A stretch of 64,000 bases of DNA, taken from assembly GCA_963680875.1 (NCBI GenBank), contig OY804586.1:50936203-51000202 (forward strand), written 5' to 3'. Positions within the stretch are counted from its first letter, which is position 1. Every line of letters starts with the position of its first letter. The translations under genes were made by a program, and so were the position numbers. The notes under the pieces were generated by a model. It was not told the origin of the DNA. It did not search any database and saw only the letters and a list, made by a program, of their open reading frames with translations. Shown here piece by piece: positions 26,181 to 40,512 of the stretch. This stretch comes from Bathymodiolus brooksi. Taxonomy: Eukaryota > Mollusca > Bivalvia > Mytilida > Modiolidae.

Positions 26181-29100
26181 GAGGTTAACACACGTGTTAT
26201 GAGGAAAGCACTCTCCACTAAAAAAACTGAGGTTAACACACGTGTTATGAGGAAAGCACTCTCCACTAAAAAAACTGAGGTTAACACACGTGTTATGAGG
26301 AAAGCACTCTCCACTAAAAAAACTGAGGTTAACACACGTGTTATGAGGAAAGCACTCTCCACTAAGAAAACTGAGGTTAACACACGTGTTATGAGGAAAG
26401 CACTCTCCACTAAGAAAACTGAGGTTAACACACGTGTTATGAGGAAAGCACTCTCCACTAAAAAAACTGAGGTTAACACACGTGTTATGAGGAAAGCACT
26501 CTCCACTAAAAAAACTGAGGTTAACACACGTGTTATGAGGAAAGCACTCTCCACTAAAAAAACTGAGGTTAACACACGTGTTATGAGGAAAGCACTCTCC
26601 ACTAAAAAAACTGAGGTTAACACACGTGTTATGAGGAAAGCACTCTCCACTAAAAAAACTGAGGTTAACAAAAGTGTTATGAGGAAAGCACTCTCCACTA
26701 AAAAAACTGAGGTTAACACACGTGTTATGAGGAAAGCACTCTCCACTAAAAAAACTGAGGTTAACACACGTGTTATGAGGAAAGCACTCTCCACTAAAAA
26801 AACTGAGGTTAACACACGTGTTATGAGGAAAGCACTCTCCACTAAAAAAACTGAGGTTAACACACGTGTTATGAGGAAAGCACTCTCCACTAAAAAAACT
26901 GAGGTTAACACACGTGTTATGAGGAAAGCACTCTCCACTAAAAAAAACTGAGGTTAACCCACGTGTTATGAGGAAAGCACTCTCCACTAAAAAAACTGAG
27001 GTTAACCCACGTTTTATGAGGAAAGCACTCTCCACTAAAAAAACTGAGGTTAACACACGTGTTATGAGGAAAGCACTCTCCACTAAAAAAACTGAGGTTA
27101 ACACACGTGTTATGAGGAAAGCCCTCTCCACTAAAAAAAACTGAGATTAACACACGTGTTATGAGGAAAGCACTCTCCAATAAAAAAACTGAGGTTAACA
27201 CACATGTTATGAGGAAAGCACTCCCCTCTAAAAAAACTGAGGTTAACACACGTGTTATGAGGAAAGCACTCTCCACTAAAAAAACTGAGGTTAACACACG
27301 TGTTATGAGGAAAGCACTCTCCACTAATAAAACTGAGGTTAACACACGTGTTATGAGGAAAGCACTCTCCACTAAAAAAACTGAGGTTAACACACGTGTT
27401 ATGAGGAAAGCACTCTCCACTAAAAAAACTGAGGTTAACACACGTGTTATGAGGAAAGCACTCTCCACTAAAAAAACTGAGGTTAACACACGTGTTATGG
27501 GGAAAGCACTCTCCACTAAAAAAACTGAGGTTAACACATGTGTTATGAGGAAAGCACTCTCCACTAAAAAAACTGAGGTTAACACACGTGTTATGAGGAA
27601 AGCACTCTCCACTAAACAAACTGAGGTTAACACACATGTTATGAGGAAAGCACTCTCCACTAAAAAAAACTGAGGTTAACCCACGTGTTATGAGGAAAGT
27701 ACTCTCCACTAAAAAAGCTGAGGTTAACACACGTGTTATGAGGAAAGCACTCTCCACTAAAAAAACTGAGGTTAACACACGTGTTATGAGGAAAGCACTC
27801 TCCACTAAAAAAACTGAGGTTAACACACGTGTTATGAGGAAAGCACTCTCCACTAAAACAACTGAGGTTAACACACGTGTTATGAGGAAAGCACTCTCCA
27901 CTAAAAAAACTGAGGTTAACACACGTGTTATGAAGAAAGCACTCTCCACTAAAAAAGCTGAGGTTAACACACGTGTTATGAGGAAAGCACTCTCCACTAA
28001 AAAAACTGAGGTTAACACACGTGTTATGAGGAAAGCACTCTCCACTAAAAAAAACTGAGGTTAACACACGTGTTATGAGGAAAGCACTCTCCACTAAAAA
28101 AACTGAGGTTAACACACGTGTTATGAGGAAAGCACCCTCCACTAAAAAAACTGAGGTTAACACACGTGTTATGAGGAAAGCACTCTCCAATAAAAAAAAC
28201 TGAGGTTAACACACGTGTTATGAGGAAAGCACTCCCCACTAAAAAAACTGAGGTTAACACACGTGTTATGAGGAAAGCACTCTCCACTAAAAAAACTGAG
28301 GCTAACACACGTGTTATGAGGAAAGCACTCTCCACTAAAAAAACTGAGGTTAACACACGTGTTATGAGGAAAGCACTCTCCACTAAAAAAACTGAGGTTA
28401 ACACACGTGCTATGAGGAAAGCACTCTCCACTAAAAAAACTGAGGTTAACACACGTGTTATGAGAAAAGCACTCTCCACTAAAAAAACTGAGGTTAACAC
28501 ATGTATTATGAGGAAAGCACTCTCCACTAAAAAAACTGAGGTTAACACACGTGTTATGAGGAAAGCACTCGCACTCTCCACTAAGAAAACTGAGGTTAAC
28601 ACACGTGTTATGAGGAAAGCACTCTCCACTAAAAAAAACTGAGGTTAACACACGTGTTATGAGGAAAGCACTCTCCGCTAAAAAAACTGAGGTTAACACA
28701 CGTGTTATGAGGAAAGCACTCTCCACTAAAAAAACTGAGGTTAACACATGTGTTATGAGGAAAGCACTCTCCACTAACAAAACTGAGGTTAACACACGTG
28801 TTATGAGGAAAGCACTCTCCACTAAAAAAACTGAGGTTAACACACGTGTTATGAGGAAAGCACTCTCCACTAAAAAAACTGAGGTTAACACACGTGTTAT
28901 GAGGAAAGCACTCTCCACTAAAAAAACTGAGGTTAACACACGTGTTATGAGGAAAGCACTCTCCACTAAAAAAACTGAGGTTAACACACGTGTTATGAGG
29001 AAAGCACTCTGCACTAAAATAACTGAGGTTAACACACGTGTTATGAGGAAAGCACTCTCCACTAAAAAAACTGAGGTTAACACACGTGTTATGAGGAAAG

Positions 29101-29791
29101 CACTATCCACTAAAAAAACTGAGGTTAACACACGTGTTATGAGGAAAGCACTCTCCACCAAAAAAACTGAGGTTAACACACGTGTTATGAGGAAAGCACT
29201 CTCCACTAAAAAAACTGAGGTTAACACACGTGTTATGAGGAAAGCACTATCCACTAAGAAAACTGAGGTTAACACACGTGTTATGAGGAAAGCACTCTCC
29301 ACTAAAAAAACTGAGGTTAACACACGTGTTATGAGGAAAGTACTCTCCACTAAAAAAACTGAGGTTAACACACGTGTTATGAGGAAAGCACTCTCCACTA
29401 AAAAAACTGAGGTTAACACACGTGTTATGAGGAAAGCACTCTCCACTAAAAAAACTGAGGTTAACACACGTGTTATGAGGAAAGCACTCTCCACTAAGAA
29501 AACTGAGGTTAACACACGTGTTATGAGGAAAGCACTCTCCACTAAAACAACTGAGGTTAACACACGTGTTATGAGGAAAGCACTCTCCACTAAAAAAACT
29601 GAGGTTAACACACGTGTTATGAGGAAAGCACTCTCCACTAAAAAAACTGAGGTTAACACACGTGTTATGAGGAAAGCACTCTCCACTAAAAAAACTGAGG
29701 TTAACACACGTGTTATGAGGAAAGCACTCTCCACTAAAAAAACTGAGGTTAACACACGTGTTATGAGGAAAGCACTCTCCACTAACAAAAC
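26180..29791 (+). repeat. 3,612-bp tandem duplication, copy 1
   Basis: The unit is 75 monomers plus 12 bp. Markers at offset 3,612 include AACAAAAGTG (26,668 and 30,280), CACCCTCC (28,135 and 31,747), the 54-bp monomer (28,565 and 32,177) and CCGCTA (28,673 and 32,285). The boundary falls in TAACAAAAC monomers at about 26,171, 29,783 and 33,395, each exactly 3,612 bp apart. The first reads CTATCC and the others CTCTCC. Confidence 0.88.
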
Positions 29792-32700
29792 TGAGGTTAA
29801 CACACGTGTTATGAGGAAAGCACTCTCCACTAAAAAAACTGAGGTTAACACACGTGTTATGAGGAAAGCACTCTCCACTAAAAAAACTGAGGTTAACACA
29901 CGTGTTATGAGGAAAGCACTCTCCACTAAAAAAACTGAGGTTAACACACGTGTTATGAGGAAAGCACTCTCCACTAAGAAAACTGAGGTTAACACACGTG
30001 TTATGAGGAAAGCACTCTCCACTAAGAAAACTGAGGTTAACACACGTGTTATGAGGAAAGCACTCTCCACTAAAAAAACTGAGGTTAACACACGTGTTAT
30101 GAGGAAAGCACTCTCCACTAAAAAAACTGAGGTTAACACACGTGTTATGAGGAAAGCACTCTCCACTAAAAAAACTGAGGTTAACACACGTGTTATGAGG
30201 AAAGCACTCTCCACTAAAAAAACTGAGGTTAACACACGTGTTATGAGGAAAGCACTCTCCACTAAAAAAACTGAGGTTAACAAAAGTGTTATGAGGAAAG
30301 CACTCTCCACTAAAAAAACTGAGGTTAACACACGTGTTATGAGGAAAGCACTCTCCACTAAAAAAACTGAGGTTAACACACGTGTTATGAGGAAAGCACT
30401 CTCCACTAAAAAAACTGAGGTTAACACACGTGTTATGAGGAAAGCACTCTCCACTAAAAAAACTGAGGTTAACACACGTGTTATGAGGAAAGCACTCTCC
30501 ACTAAAAAAACTGAGGTTAACACACGTGTTATGAGGAAAGCACTCTCCACTAAAAAAAACTGAGGTTAACCCACGTGTTATGAGGAAAGCACTCTCCACT
30601 AAAAAAACTGAGGTTAACCCACGTTTTATGAGGAAAGCACTCTCCACTAAAAAAACTGAGGTTAACACACGTGTTATGAGGAAAGCACTCTCCACTAAAA
30701 AAACTGAGGTTAACACACGTGTTATGAGGAAAGCCCTCTCCACTAAAAAAAACTGAGATTAACACACGTGTTATGAGGAAAGCACTCTCCAATAAAAAAA
30801 CTGAGGTTAACACACATGTTATGAGGAAAGCACTCCCCTCTAAAAAAACTGAGGTTAACACACGTGTTATGAGGAAAGCACTCTCCACTAAAAAAACTGA
30901 GGTTAACACACGTGTTATGAGGAAAGCACTCTCCACTAATAAAACTGAGGTTAACACACGTGTTATGAGGAAAGCACTCTCCACTAAAAAAACTGAGGTT
31001 AACACACGTGTTATGAGGAAAGCACTCTCCACTAAAAAAACTGAGGTTAACACACGTGTTATGAGGAAAGCACTCTCCACTAAAAAAACTGAGGTTAACA
31101 CACGTGTTATGGGGAAAGCACTCTCCACTAAAAAAACTGAGGTTAACACATGTGTTATGAGGAAAGCACTCTCCACTAAAAAAACTGAGGTTAACACACG
31201 TGTTATGAGGAAAGCACTCTCCACTAAACAAACTGAGGTTAACACACATGTTATGAGGAAAGCACTCTCCACTAAAAAAAACTGAGGTTAACCCACGTGT
31301 TATGAGGAAAGTACTCTCCACTAAAAAAGCTGAGGTTAACACACGTGTTATGAGGAAAGCACTCTCCACTAAAAAAACTGAGGTTAACACACGTGTTATG
31401 AGGAAAGCACTCTCCACTAAAAAAACTGAGGTTAACACACGTGTTATGAGGAAAGCACTCTCCACTAAAACAACTGAGGTTAACACACGTGTTATGAGGA
31501 AAGCACTCTCCACTAAAAAAACTGAGGTTAACACACGTGTTATGAAGAAAGCACTCTCCACTAAAAAAGCTGAGGTTAACACACGTGTTATGAGGAAAGC
31601 ACTCTCCACTAAAAAAACTGAGGTTAACACACGTGTTATGAGGAAAGCACTCTCCACTAAAAAAAACTGAGGTTAACACACGTGTTATGAGGAAAGCACT
31701 CTCCACTAAAAAAACTGAGGTTAACACACGTGTTATGAGGAAAGCACCCTCCACTAAAAAAACTGAGGTTAACACACGTGTTATGAGGAAAGCACTCTCC
31801 AATAAAAAAAACTGAGGTTAACACACGTGTTATGAGGAAAGCACTCCCCACTAAAAAAACTGAGGTTAACACACGTGTTATGAGGAAAGCACTCTCCACT
31901 AAAAAAACTGAGGCTAACACACGTGTTATGAGGAAAGCACTCTCCACTAAAAAAACTGAGGTTAACACACGTGTTATGAGGAAAGCACTCTCCACTAAAA
32001 AAACTGAGGTTAACACACGTGCTATGAGGAAAGCACTCTCCACTAAAAAAACTGAGGTTAACACACGTGTTATGAGAAAAGCACTCTCCACTAAAAAAAC
32101 TGAGGTTAACACATGTATTATGAGGAAAGCACTCTCCACTAAAAAAACTGAGGTTAACACACGTGTTATGAGGAAAGCACTCGCACTCTCCACTAAGAAA
32201 ACTGAGGTTAACACACGTGTTATGAGGAAAGCACTCTCCACTAAAAAAAACTGAGGTTAACACACGTGTTATGAGGAAAGCACTCTCCGCTAAAAAAACT
32301 GAGGTTAACACACGTGTTATGAGGAAAGCACTCTCCACTAAAAAAACTGAGGTTAACACATGTGTTATGAGGAAAGCACTCTCCACTAACAAAACTGAGG
32401 TTAACACACGTGTTATGAGGAAAGCACTCTCCACTAAAAAAACTGAGGTTAACACACGTGTTATGAGGAAAGCACTCTCCACTAAAAAAACTGAGGTTAA
32501 CACACGTGTTATGAGGAAAGCACTCTCCACTAAAAAAACTGAGGTTAACACACGTGTTATGAGGAAAGCACTCTCCACTAAAAAAACTGAGGTTAACACA
32601 CGTGTTATGAGGAAAGCACTCTGCACTAAAATAACTGAGGTTAACACACGTGTTATGAGGAAAGCACTCTCCACTAAAAAAACTGAGGTTAACACACGTG

Positions 32701-33404
32701 TTATGAGGAAAGCACTATCCACTAAAAAAACTGAGGTTAACACACGTGTTATGAGGAAAGCACTCTCCACCAAAAAAACTGAGGTTAACACACGTGTTAT
32801 GAGGAAAGCACTCTCCACTAAAAAAACTGAGGTTAACACACGTGTTATGAGGAAAGCACTATCCACTAAGAAAACTGAGGTTAACACACGTGTTATGAGG
32901 AAAGCACTCTCCACTAAAAAAACTGAGGTTAACACACGTGTTATGAGGAAAGTACTCTCCACTAAAAAAACTGAGGTTAACACACGTGTTATGAGGAAAG
33001 CACTCTCCACTAAAAAAACTGAGGTTAACACACGTGTTATGAGGAAAGCACTCTCCACTAAAAAAACTGAGGTTAACACACGTGTTATGAGGAAAGCACT
33101 CTCCACTAAGAAAACTGAGGTTAACACACGTGTTATGAGGAAAGCACTCTCCACTAAAACAACTGAGGTTAACACACGTGTTATGAGGAAAGCACTCTCC
33201 ACTAAAAAAACTGAGGTTAACACACGTGTTATGAGGAAAGCACTCTCCACTAAAAAAACTGAGGTTAACACACGTGTTATGAGGAAAGCACTCTCCACTA
33301 AAAAAACTGAGGTTAACACACGTGTTATGAGGAAAGCACTCTCCACTAACAAAACTGAGGTTAACACACGTGTTATGAGGAAAGCACTCTCCACTAACAA
33401 AACT
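29792..33404 (+). repeat. 3,612-bp tandem duplication, copy 2
   Basis: It matches copy 1 in every block compared. After 33,395 the monomer order changes (an AAAATAAC monomer near 33,637, then an A6 monomer near 33,684), showing where the duplicate ends. Most of this copy (from 30,550) also belongs to the larger segment repeated at 46,038. Confidence 0.88.
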
Positions 33405-35120
33405 GAGGTTAACACACGTGTTATGAGGAAAGCACTCTCCACTAAAAAAACTGAGGTTAACACACGTGTTATGAGGAAAGCACTCTCCACTAAAAAAACT
33501 GAGGTTAACACACGTGTTATGAGGAAAGCACTCTCCACTAAAAAAACTGAGGTTAACACACGTGTTATGAGGAAAGCACTCTCCACTAAAAAAACTGAGG
33601 TTAACACACGTGTTATGAGGAAAGCACTCTCCACTAAAATAACTGAGGTTAACACACGTGTTATGAGGAAAGCACTCTCCACTAAAAAACTGAGGTTAAC
33701 ACACGTGTTATGAGGAAAGCACTCTCCACTAAAAAAACTGAGGTTAACACACGTGTTATGAGGAAAGCACTATCCACTAAAAAAACTGAGGTTAACACAC
33801 GTGTTATGAGGAAAGCACTCTCCACTAAAAAAACTGAGGTTAACACACGTGTTATGAGGAAAGCACTCTCCACTAAAAAAACTGAGGTTAACACACGTGT
33901 TATGAGGAAAGCACTATCCACTAACAAAACTGAGGTTAACACACGTGTTATGAGGAAAGCACTCTCCACTAAAAAAACTGAGGTTAACACACGTGTTATG
34001 AGGAAAGCACTCTCCACTAAAAAAACTGAGGTTAACACACGTGTTATGAGGAAAGCACTCTCCAATAAAAAAACTGAGGTTAACACACGTGTTATGAGGA
34101 AAGCACTCTCCACTAAGAAATCTGAGGTTAACACACGTGTTATGAGGAAAGCACTCTCCACTAAGAAAACTGAGGTTAACACACGTGTTATGAGGAAAGC
34201 ACTCTCCACTAAAAAAACTGAGGTTAACACACGTGTTATGAGGAAAGCACTCTCCACTAAAAAAACTGAGGTTAACACACGTGTTATGAGGAAAGCACTC
34301 TCCACTAAAAAAACTGAGGTTAACACACGTGTTATGAGGAAAGCACTCTCCACTAAAAAAAACTGAGGTTAACCCACGTGTTATGAGGAAAGTACTCTCC
34401 ACTAAAAAACTGAGGTTAACACACGTGTTATGAGGAAAGCACTCTCCACTAAAAAAACTGAGGTTAACACACGTGTTATGAGGAAAGCACTCTCCACTAA
34501 AAAAACTGATGTTAACACACGTGTTATGAGGAAAGCACTCTCCACTAAGAAAACTGAGGTTAACACACGTGTTATGAGGAAAGCACTCTCCACTAAGAAA
34601 ACTGAGGTTAACACACGTGTTATGAGGAAAGCACTCTCCACTAAAAAAACTGAGGTTAACACACGTGTTATGAGGAAAGCACTCTCCACTAAAAAAACTG
34701 AGGTTAACACACGTGTTATGAGGAAAGCACTCTCCACTAAAAAAACTGAGGTTAACACACGTGTTATGAGGAAAGCACTCTCCACTAAAAAAACTGAGGT
34801 TAACACACGTGTTATGAGGAAAGCACTCTCCACTAAAAAAACTGAGGTTAACACACGTGTTATGAGGAAAGCACTCTCCACTAAAAAAACTGAGGTTAAC
34901 ACACGTGTTATGAGGAAAGCACTCTCCACTAAAAAAACTGAGGTTAACACACGTGTTATGAGGAAAGCACTCTCCACTAAAACAACTGAGGTTAACACAC
35001 GTGTTATGAGGAAAGCACTCTCCACTAAAAAAACTGAGGTTAACACACGTATTATGAAGAAAGCACTCTCCACTAAAAAAGCTGAGGTTAACACACGTGT
35101 TATGAGGAAAGCACTCTCCA

Positions 35121-36082
35121 CTAAAAAAAACTGAGGTTAACACACGTGTTATGAGGAAAGTACTCTCCACTAAAAAAGCTGAGGTTAACACACGTGTTAT
35201 GAGGAAAGCACTCTCCACTAAAAAAACTGAGGTTAACACACGTGTTATGAGGAAAGCACTCTCCACTAAAAAAACTGAGGTTAACACACGTGTTATGAGG
35301 AAAGCACTCTCCACTAAAAAAACTGAGGTTAACACACGTGTTATGAGGAAAGCACTCTCCACTAAAAAAACTGAGGTTAACACACGTGTTATGAGGAAAG
35401 CACTCTCCACTAAAAAAACTGAGGTTAACACACGTGTTATGAGGAAAGCACTCTACACTAAAACAACTGAGGTTAACACACGTGTTATGAGGAAAGCACT
35501 CTCCACTAAAAAAACTGAGGTTAACACACGTATTATGAAGAAAGCACTCTCCACTAAAAAAGCTGAGGTTAACACACGTGTTATGAGGAAAGCACTCTCC
35601 ACTAAAAAAAACTGAGGTTAACCCACGTGTTATGAGGAAAGTACTCTCCACTAAAAAAGCTGAGGTTAACACACGTGTTATGAGGAAAGCACTCTCCACT
35701 AAAAAAACTGAGGTTAACACACGTGTTATGAGGAAAGCACTCTCCACTAAAAAAACTGAGGTTAACACACGTGTTATGAGGAAAGCACTCTCCACTAAAA
35801 CAACTGAGGTTAACACACGTGTTATGAGGAAAGCACTCTCCACTAAAAAAACTGAGGTTAACACACGTATTATGAAGAAAGCACTCTCCACTAAAAAAGC
35901 TGAGGTTAACACACGTGTTATGAGGAAAGCACTCTCCACTAAAAAAACTGAGGTTAACACACGTGTTATGAGGAAAGCACTCTCCACTAAAAAAAACTGA
36001 GGTTAACACACGTGTTATGAGGAAAGCACTCTCCACTAAAAAAACTGAGGTTAACACACGTGTTATGAGGAAAGCACCCTCC
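35121..36082 (+). repeat. 481-bp tandem pair (10 monomers plus 1)
   Basis: A8, AAAGTACTC, AAAAAAGCTG, AAAACAACTG and ATGAAGAAAG monomers recur in order at offset 481 (for example AAAGTACTC near 35,157 and 35,638). The pair is preserved at 51,195-52,156 in the second 10-kb copy. Confidence 0.8.
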
Positions 36083-38925
36083 ACTAAAAAAACTGAGGTT
36101 AACACACGTGTTATGAGGAAAGCACTCTCCAATAAAAAAAACTGAGGTTAACACACGTGTTATGAGGAAAGCACTCCCCACTAAAAAAACTGAGGTTAAC
36201 ACACGTGTTATGAGGAAAGCACTCTCCACTAAAAAAACTGAGGCTAACACACGTGTTATGAGGAAAGCACTCTCCACTAAAAAAACTGAGGTTAACACAC
36301 GTGTTATGAGGAAAGCACTCTCCACTAAAAAAACTGAGGTTAACACACGTGCTATGAGGAAAGCACTCTCCACTAAAAAAACTGAGGTTAACACACGTGT
36401 TATGAGAAAAGCACTCTCCACTAAAAAAACTGAGGTTAACACATGTATTATGAGGAAAGCACTCTCCACTAAAAAAACTGAGGTTAACACACGTGTTATG
36501 AGGAAAGCACTCGCACTCTCCACTAAGAAAACTGAGGTTAACACACATGTTATGAGGAAAGCACTCTCCACTAAAAAAACTGAGGTTAACACACGTGTTA
36601 TGAGGAAAGCACTCTCCACTAAAAAAACTGAGGTTAACACACGTGTTATGAGGAAAGCACTCTCCACTAAAAAAACTGAGGTTAACACACGTGTTATGAG
36701 GAAAGCACTCTCCACTAAAAAAACTGAGGTTAACACACGTGTTATGAGGAAAGCACTCTCCACAAAAAAAACTGAGGTTAACACATGTGTTATGAGGAAA
36801 GCACTCTCCACTAAAAAAACTGAGGTTAACACACGTGTTATGAGGAAAGCACTCTCCACTAAAAAAACTGAGGTTAACACACGTGTTATGAGGAAAGCAC
36901 TCTCCACTAAAAAAACTGATGTTAACACACGTGTTATGAGGAAAGCACTCTCCACTAAAAAAACTGACGTTAACACACGTGTTATGAGGAAAGCACTCTC
37001 CACTAAAAAAAACTGAGGTTAACACACGTGTTATGAGGAAAGCACTCTCCACTAAAAAAAACTGAGGTTAACACACGTGTTATGAGGAAAGCACTCTCCG
37101 CTAAAAAAACTGAGGTTAACACACGTGTTATGAGGAAAGCACTCTCCACTAAAAAAACTGAGGTTAACACATGTGTTATGAGGAAAGCACTCTCCACTAA
37201 CAAAACTGAGGTTAACACACGTGTTATGAGGAAAGCACTCTCCACTAAAAAAACTGAGGTTAACACACGTGTTATGAGGAAAGCACTCTCCACTAAAAAA
37301 ACTGAGGTTAACACACGTGTTATGAGGAAAGCACTCTCCACTAAAAAAACTGAGGTTAACACACGTGTTATGAGGAAACCACTCTCCACTAAAAAAACTG
37401 AGGTTAACACACGTGTTATGAGGAAAGCACTCTCCACTAAAAAAACTGAGGTTAACACACGTGTTATGAGGAAAGCACTATCCACTAAAAAAACTGAGGT
37501 TAACACACGTGTTATGAGGAAAGCACTCTCCACCAAAAAAACTGAGGTTAACACACGTGTTATGAGGAAAGCACTCTCCACTAAAAAAACTGAGGTTAAC
37601 ACACGTGTTATGAGGAAAGCACTATCCACTAACAAAACTGAGGTTAACACACGTGTTATGAGGAAAGCACTCTCCACTAAAAAAACTGAGGTTAACACAC
37701 GTGTTATGAGGAAAGTACTCTCCACTAAAAAAACTGAGGTTAACACACGTGTTATGAGGAAAGCACTCTCCACTAAAAAAACTGAGGTTAACACACGTGT
37801 TATGAGGAAAGCACTCTCCACTAAAAAAACTGAGGTTAACACACGTGTTATGAGGAAAGCACTCTCCACTAAGAAAACTGAGGTTAACACACGTGTTATG
37901 AGGAAATCAATCTCCACTAAAACAACTGAGGTTAACACACGTGTTATGAGGAAAGCACTCTCCACTAAAAAAACTGAGGTTAACACACGTGTTATGAGGA
38001 AAGCACTCTCCACTAAAAAAACTGAGGTTAACACACGTGTTATGAGGAAAGCACTCTCCACTAAAAAAACTGAGGTTAACACACGTGTTATGAGGAAAGC
38101 ACTCTCCACTAACAAAACTGAGGTTAACACACGTGTTATGAGGAAAGCACTCTCCACTAACAAAACTGAGGTTAACACACGTGTTATGAGGAAAGCACTC
38201 TCCACTAAAAAAACTGAGGTTAACACACGTGTTATGAGGAAAGCACTCTCCACTAAAAAAACTGAGGTTAACACACGTGTTATGAGGAAAGCACTCTCCA
38301 CTAAAAAAACTGAGGTTAACACACGTGTTATGAGGAAAGCACTATCCACTAACAAAACTGAGGTTAACACACGTGTTATGAGGAAAGCACTCTCCACTAA
38401 AAAAACTGAGGTTAACACACGTGTTATGAGGAAAGCACTCTCCACTAAAAAAACTGAGGTTAACACACGTGTTATGAGGAAAGCACTCTCCACTAAAAAA
38501 ACTGAGGTTAACACACGTGTTATGAGGAAAGCACTCTCCACTAAGAAAACTGAGGTTAACACACGTGCTATGAGGAAAGCACTCTCCACTAAGAAAACTG
38601 AGGTTAACACACGTGTTATGAGGAAAGCACTCTCCACTAAAAAAACTGAGGTTAACACACGTGTTATGAGGAAAGCACTCTCCACTAAAAAAACTGAGGT
38701 TAACACACGTGTTATGAGGAAAGCACTCTCCACTAAGAAAACTGAGGTTAACACACGTGTTATGAGGAAAGCACTCTCCACTAAAAAAACTGAGGTTAAC
38801 ACACGTGTTATGAGGAAAGCACTCTCCACTAAAAAAACTGAGGTTAACACACGTGTTATGAGGAAAGCACTCTCCACTAAAAAAACTGAGGTTAACACAC
38901 GTGTTATGAGGAAAGCACTCTCCAC

Positions 38926-40512
38926 TAAAAAAAACTGAGGTTAACCCACGTGTTATGAGGAAAGTACTCTCCACTAAAAAAGCTGAGGTTAACACACGTG
39001 TTATGAGGAAAGCACTCTCCACTAAAAAAACTGAGGTTAACACACGTGTTATGAGGAAAGCACTCTCCACTAAAAAAACTGAGGTTAACACACGTGTTAT
39101 GAGGAAAGCACTCTCCACTAAAAAAACTGAGGTTAACACACGTGTTATGAGGAAAGCACTCTCCACTAAAAAAACTGAGGTTAACACACGTGTTATGAGG
39201 AAAGCACTCTCCACTAAAAAAAACTGAGGTTAACACACGTGTTATGAGGAAAGCACTCTCCACTAAAACAACTGAGGTTAACACACGTGTTATGAGGAAA
39301 GCACTCTCCACTAAAAAAACTGAGGTTAACACACGTGTTATGAGGAAAGCACTCTCCACTAAAAAAAACTGAGGTTAACACACGTGTTATGAGGAAAGCA
39401 CTCTCCACTAAAAAAACTGAGGTTAACACACGTGTTATGAGGAAAGCACCCTCCACTAAAAAAACTGAGGTTAACACACGTGTTATGAGGAAAGCACTCT
39501 CCAATAAAAAAACTGAGGTTAACAAACGTGTTATTAGGAAAGCACTCTCCACTAAAAAAACTGAGGCTAACACACGTGTTATGAGGAAAGCACTCTCCAC
39601 TAAAAAAACTGAGGTTAACACACGTGTTATGAGGAAAGCACTCCCCACTAAAAAAACTGAGGTTAACACACGTGTTATGAGGAAAGCACTCTCCACTAAA
39701 AAAACTGAGGTTAACAAACGTGTTATTAGGAAAGCACTCTCCACTAAAAAAACTGAGGCTAACACACGTGTTATGAGGAAAGCACTCTCCACTAAAAAAA
39801 CTGAGGTTAACACACGTGTTATGAGGAAAGCACTCTCCACTAAAAAAACTGAGGTTAACACACGTGTTATGAGGAAAGCACTCTCCACTAAAAAAACTGA
39901 GGTTAACACACGTGTTATGAGGAAAGCACTATCCACTAAAAAAACTGAGGTTAACACACGTGTTATGAGGAAAGCACTCTCCACTAAAAAAACTGAGGTT
40001 AACACACGTGTTATGAGGAAAGCACTCTCCACTAAAAAAACTGAGGTTAACACACGTGTTATGAGGAAAGCACTATCCACTAACAAAACTGAGGTTAACA
40101 CACGTGTTATGAGGAAAGCACTCTCCACTAAAAAAACTGAGGTTAACACACGTGTTATGAGGAAAGCACTCTCCACTAAAAAAACTGAGGTTAACACACG
40201 TGTTATGAGGAAAGCACTCTCCACTAAAAAAACTGAGGTTAACACACGTGTTATGAGGAAAGCACTCTCCACTAAGAAAACTGAGGTTAACACACGTGTT
40301 ATGAGGAAAGCACTCTCCACTAAGAAAACTGAGGTTAACACACGTGTTATGAGGAAAGCACTCTCCACTAAAAAAACTGAGGTTAACACACGTCTTATGA
40401 GGAAAGCACTCTCCACTAAAAAAACTGAGGTTAACACACGTGCTATGAGGAAAGCACTCTCCACTAAAAAAACTGAGGTTAACACACGTGTTATGAGGAA
40501 AGCACTCTCCAC
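38926..40512 (+). repeat. 39-monomer higher-order repeat, short unit (1,587 bp)
   Basis: It runs from the A8 at 38,927 to the next A8 and AACCCACG boundary. Order: AACCCACG, AAAGTACTC with AAAAAAGCTG, an AAAACAACTG monomer, CACCCTCC, CTCCAATAAA, AACAAACG with TTATTAGG and GAGGCT (twice), then TATCCACTAAC and two TAAGAAAAC monomers. It lacks six monomers compared with the 1,874-bp form. Confidence 0.8.

Larger units (their letters stand above)
30550..40512 (+). repeat. About 10-kb segmental duplication, copy 1
   Basis: The order of rare monomers in this 9,962-bp block recurs at 46,038-56,872. The offset starts at 15,488, becomes 16,121 after a 729-bp internal duplication and a 96-bp loss in copy 2, then 16,074 and 16,073 (one monomer and one base), and 16,360 at the right end (six monomers). 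The left edge is uncertain by a few monomers. Confidence 0.85.
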
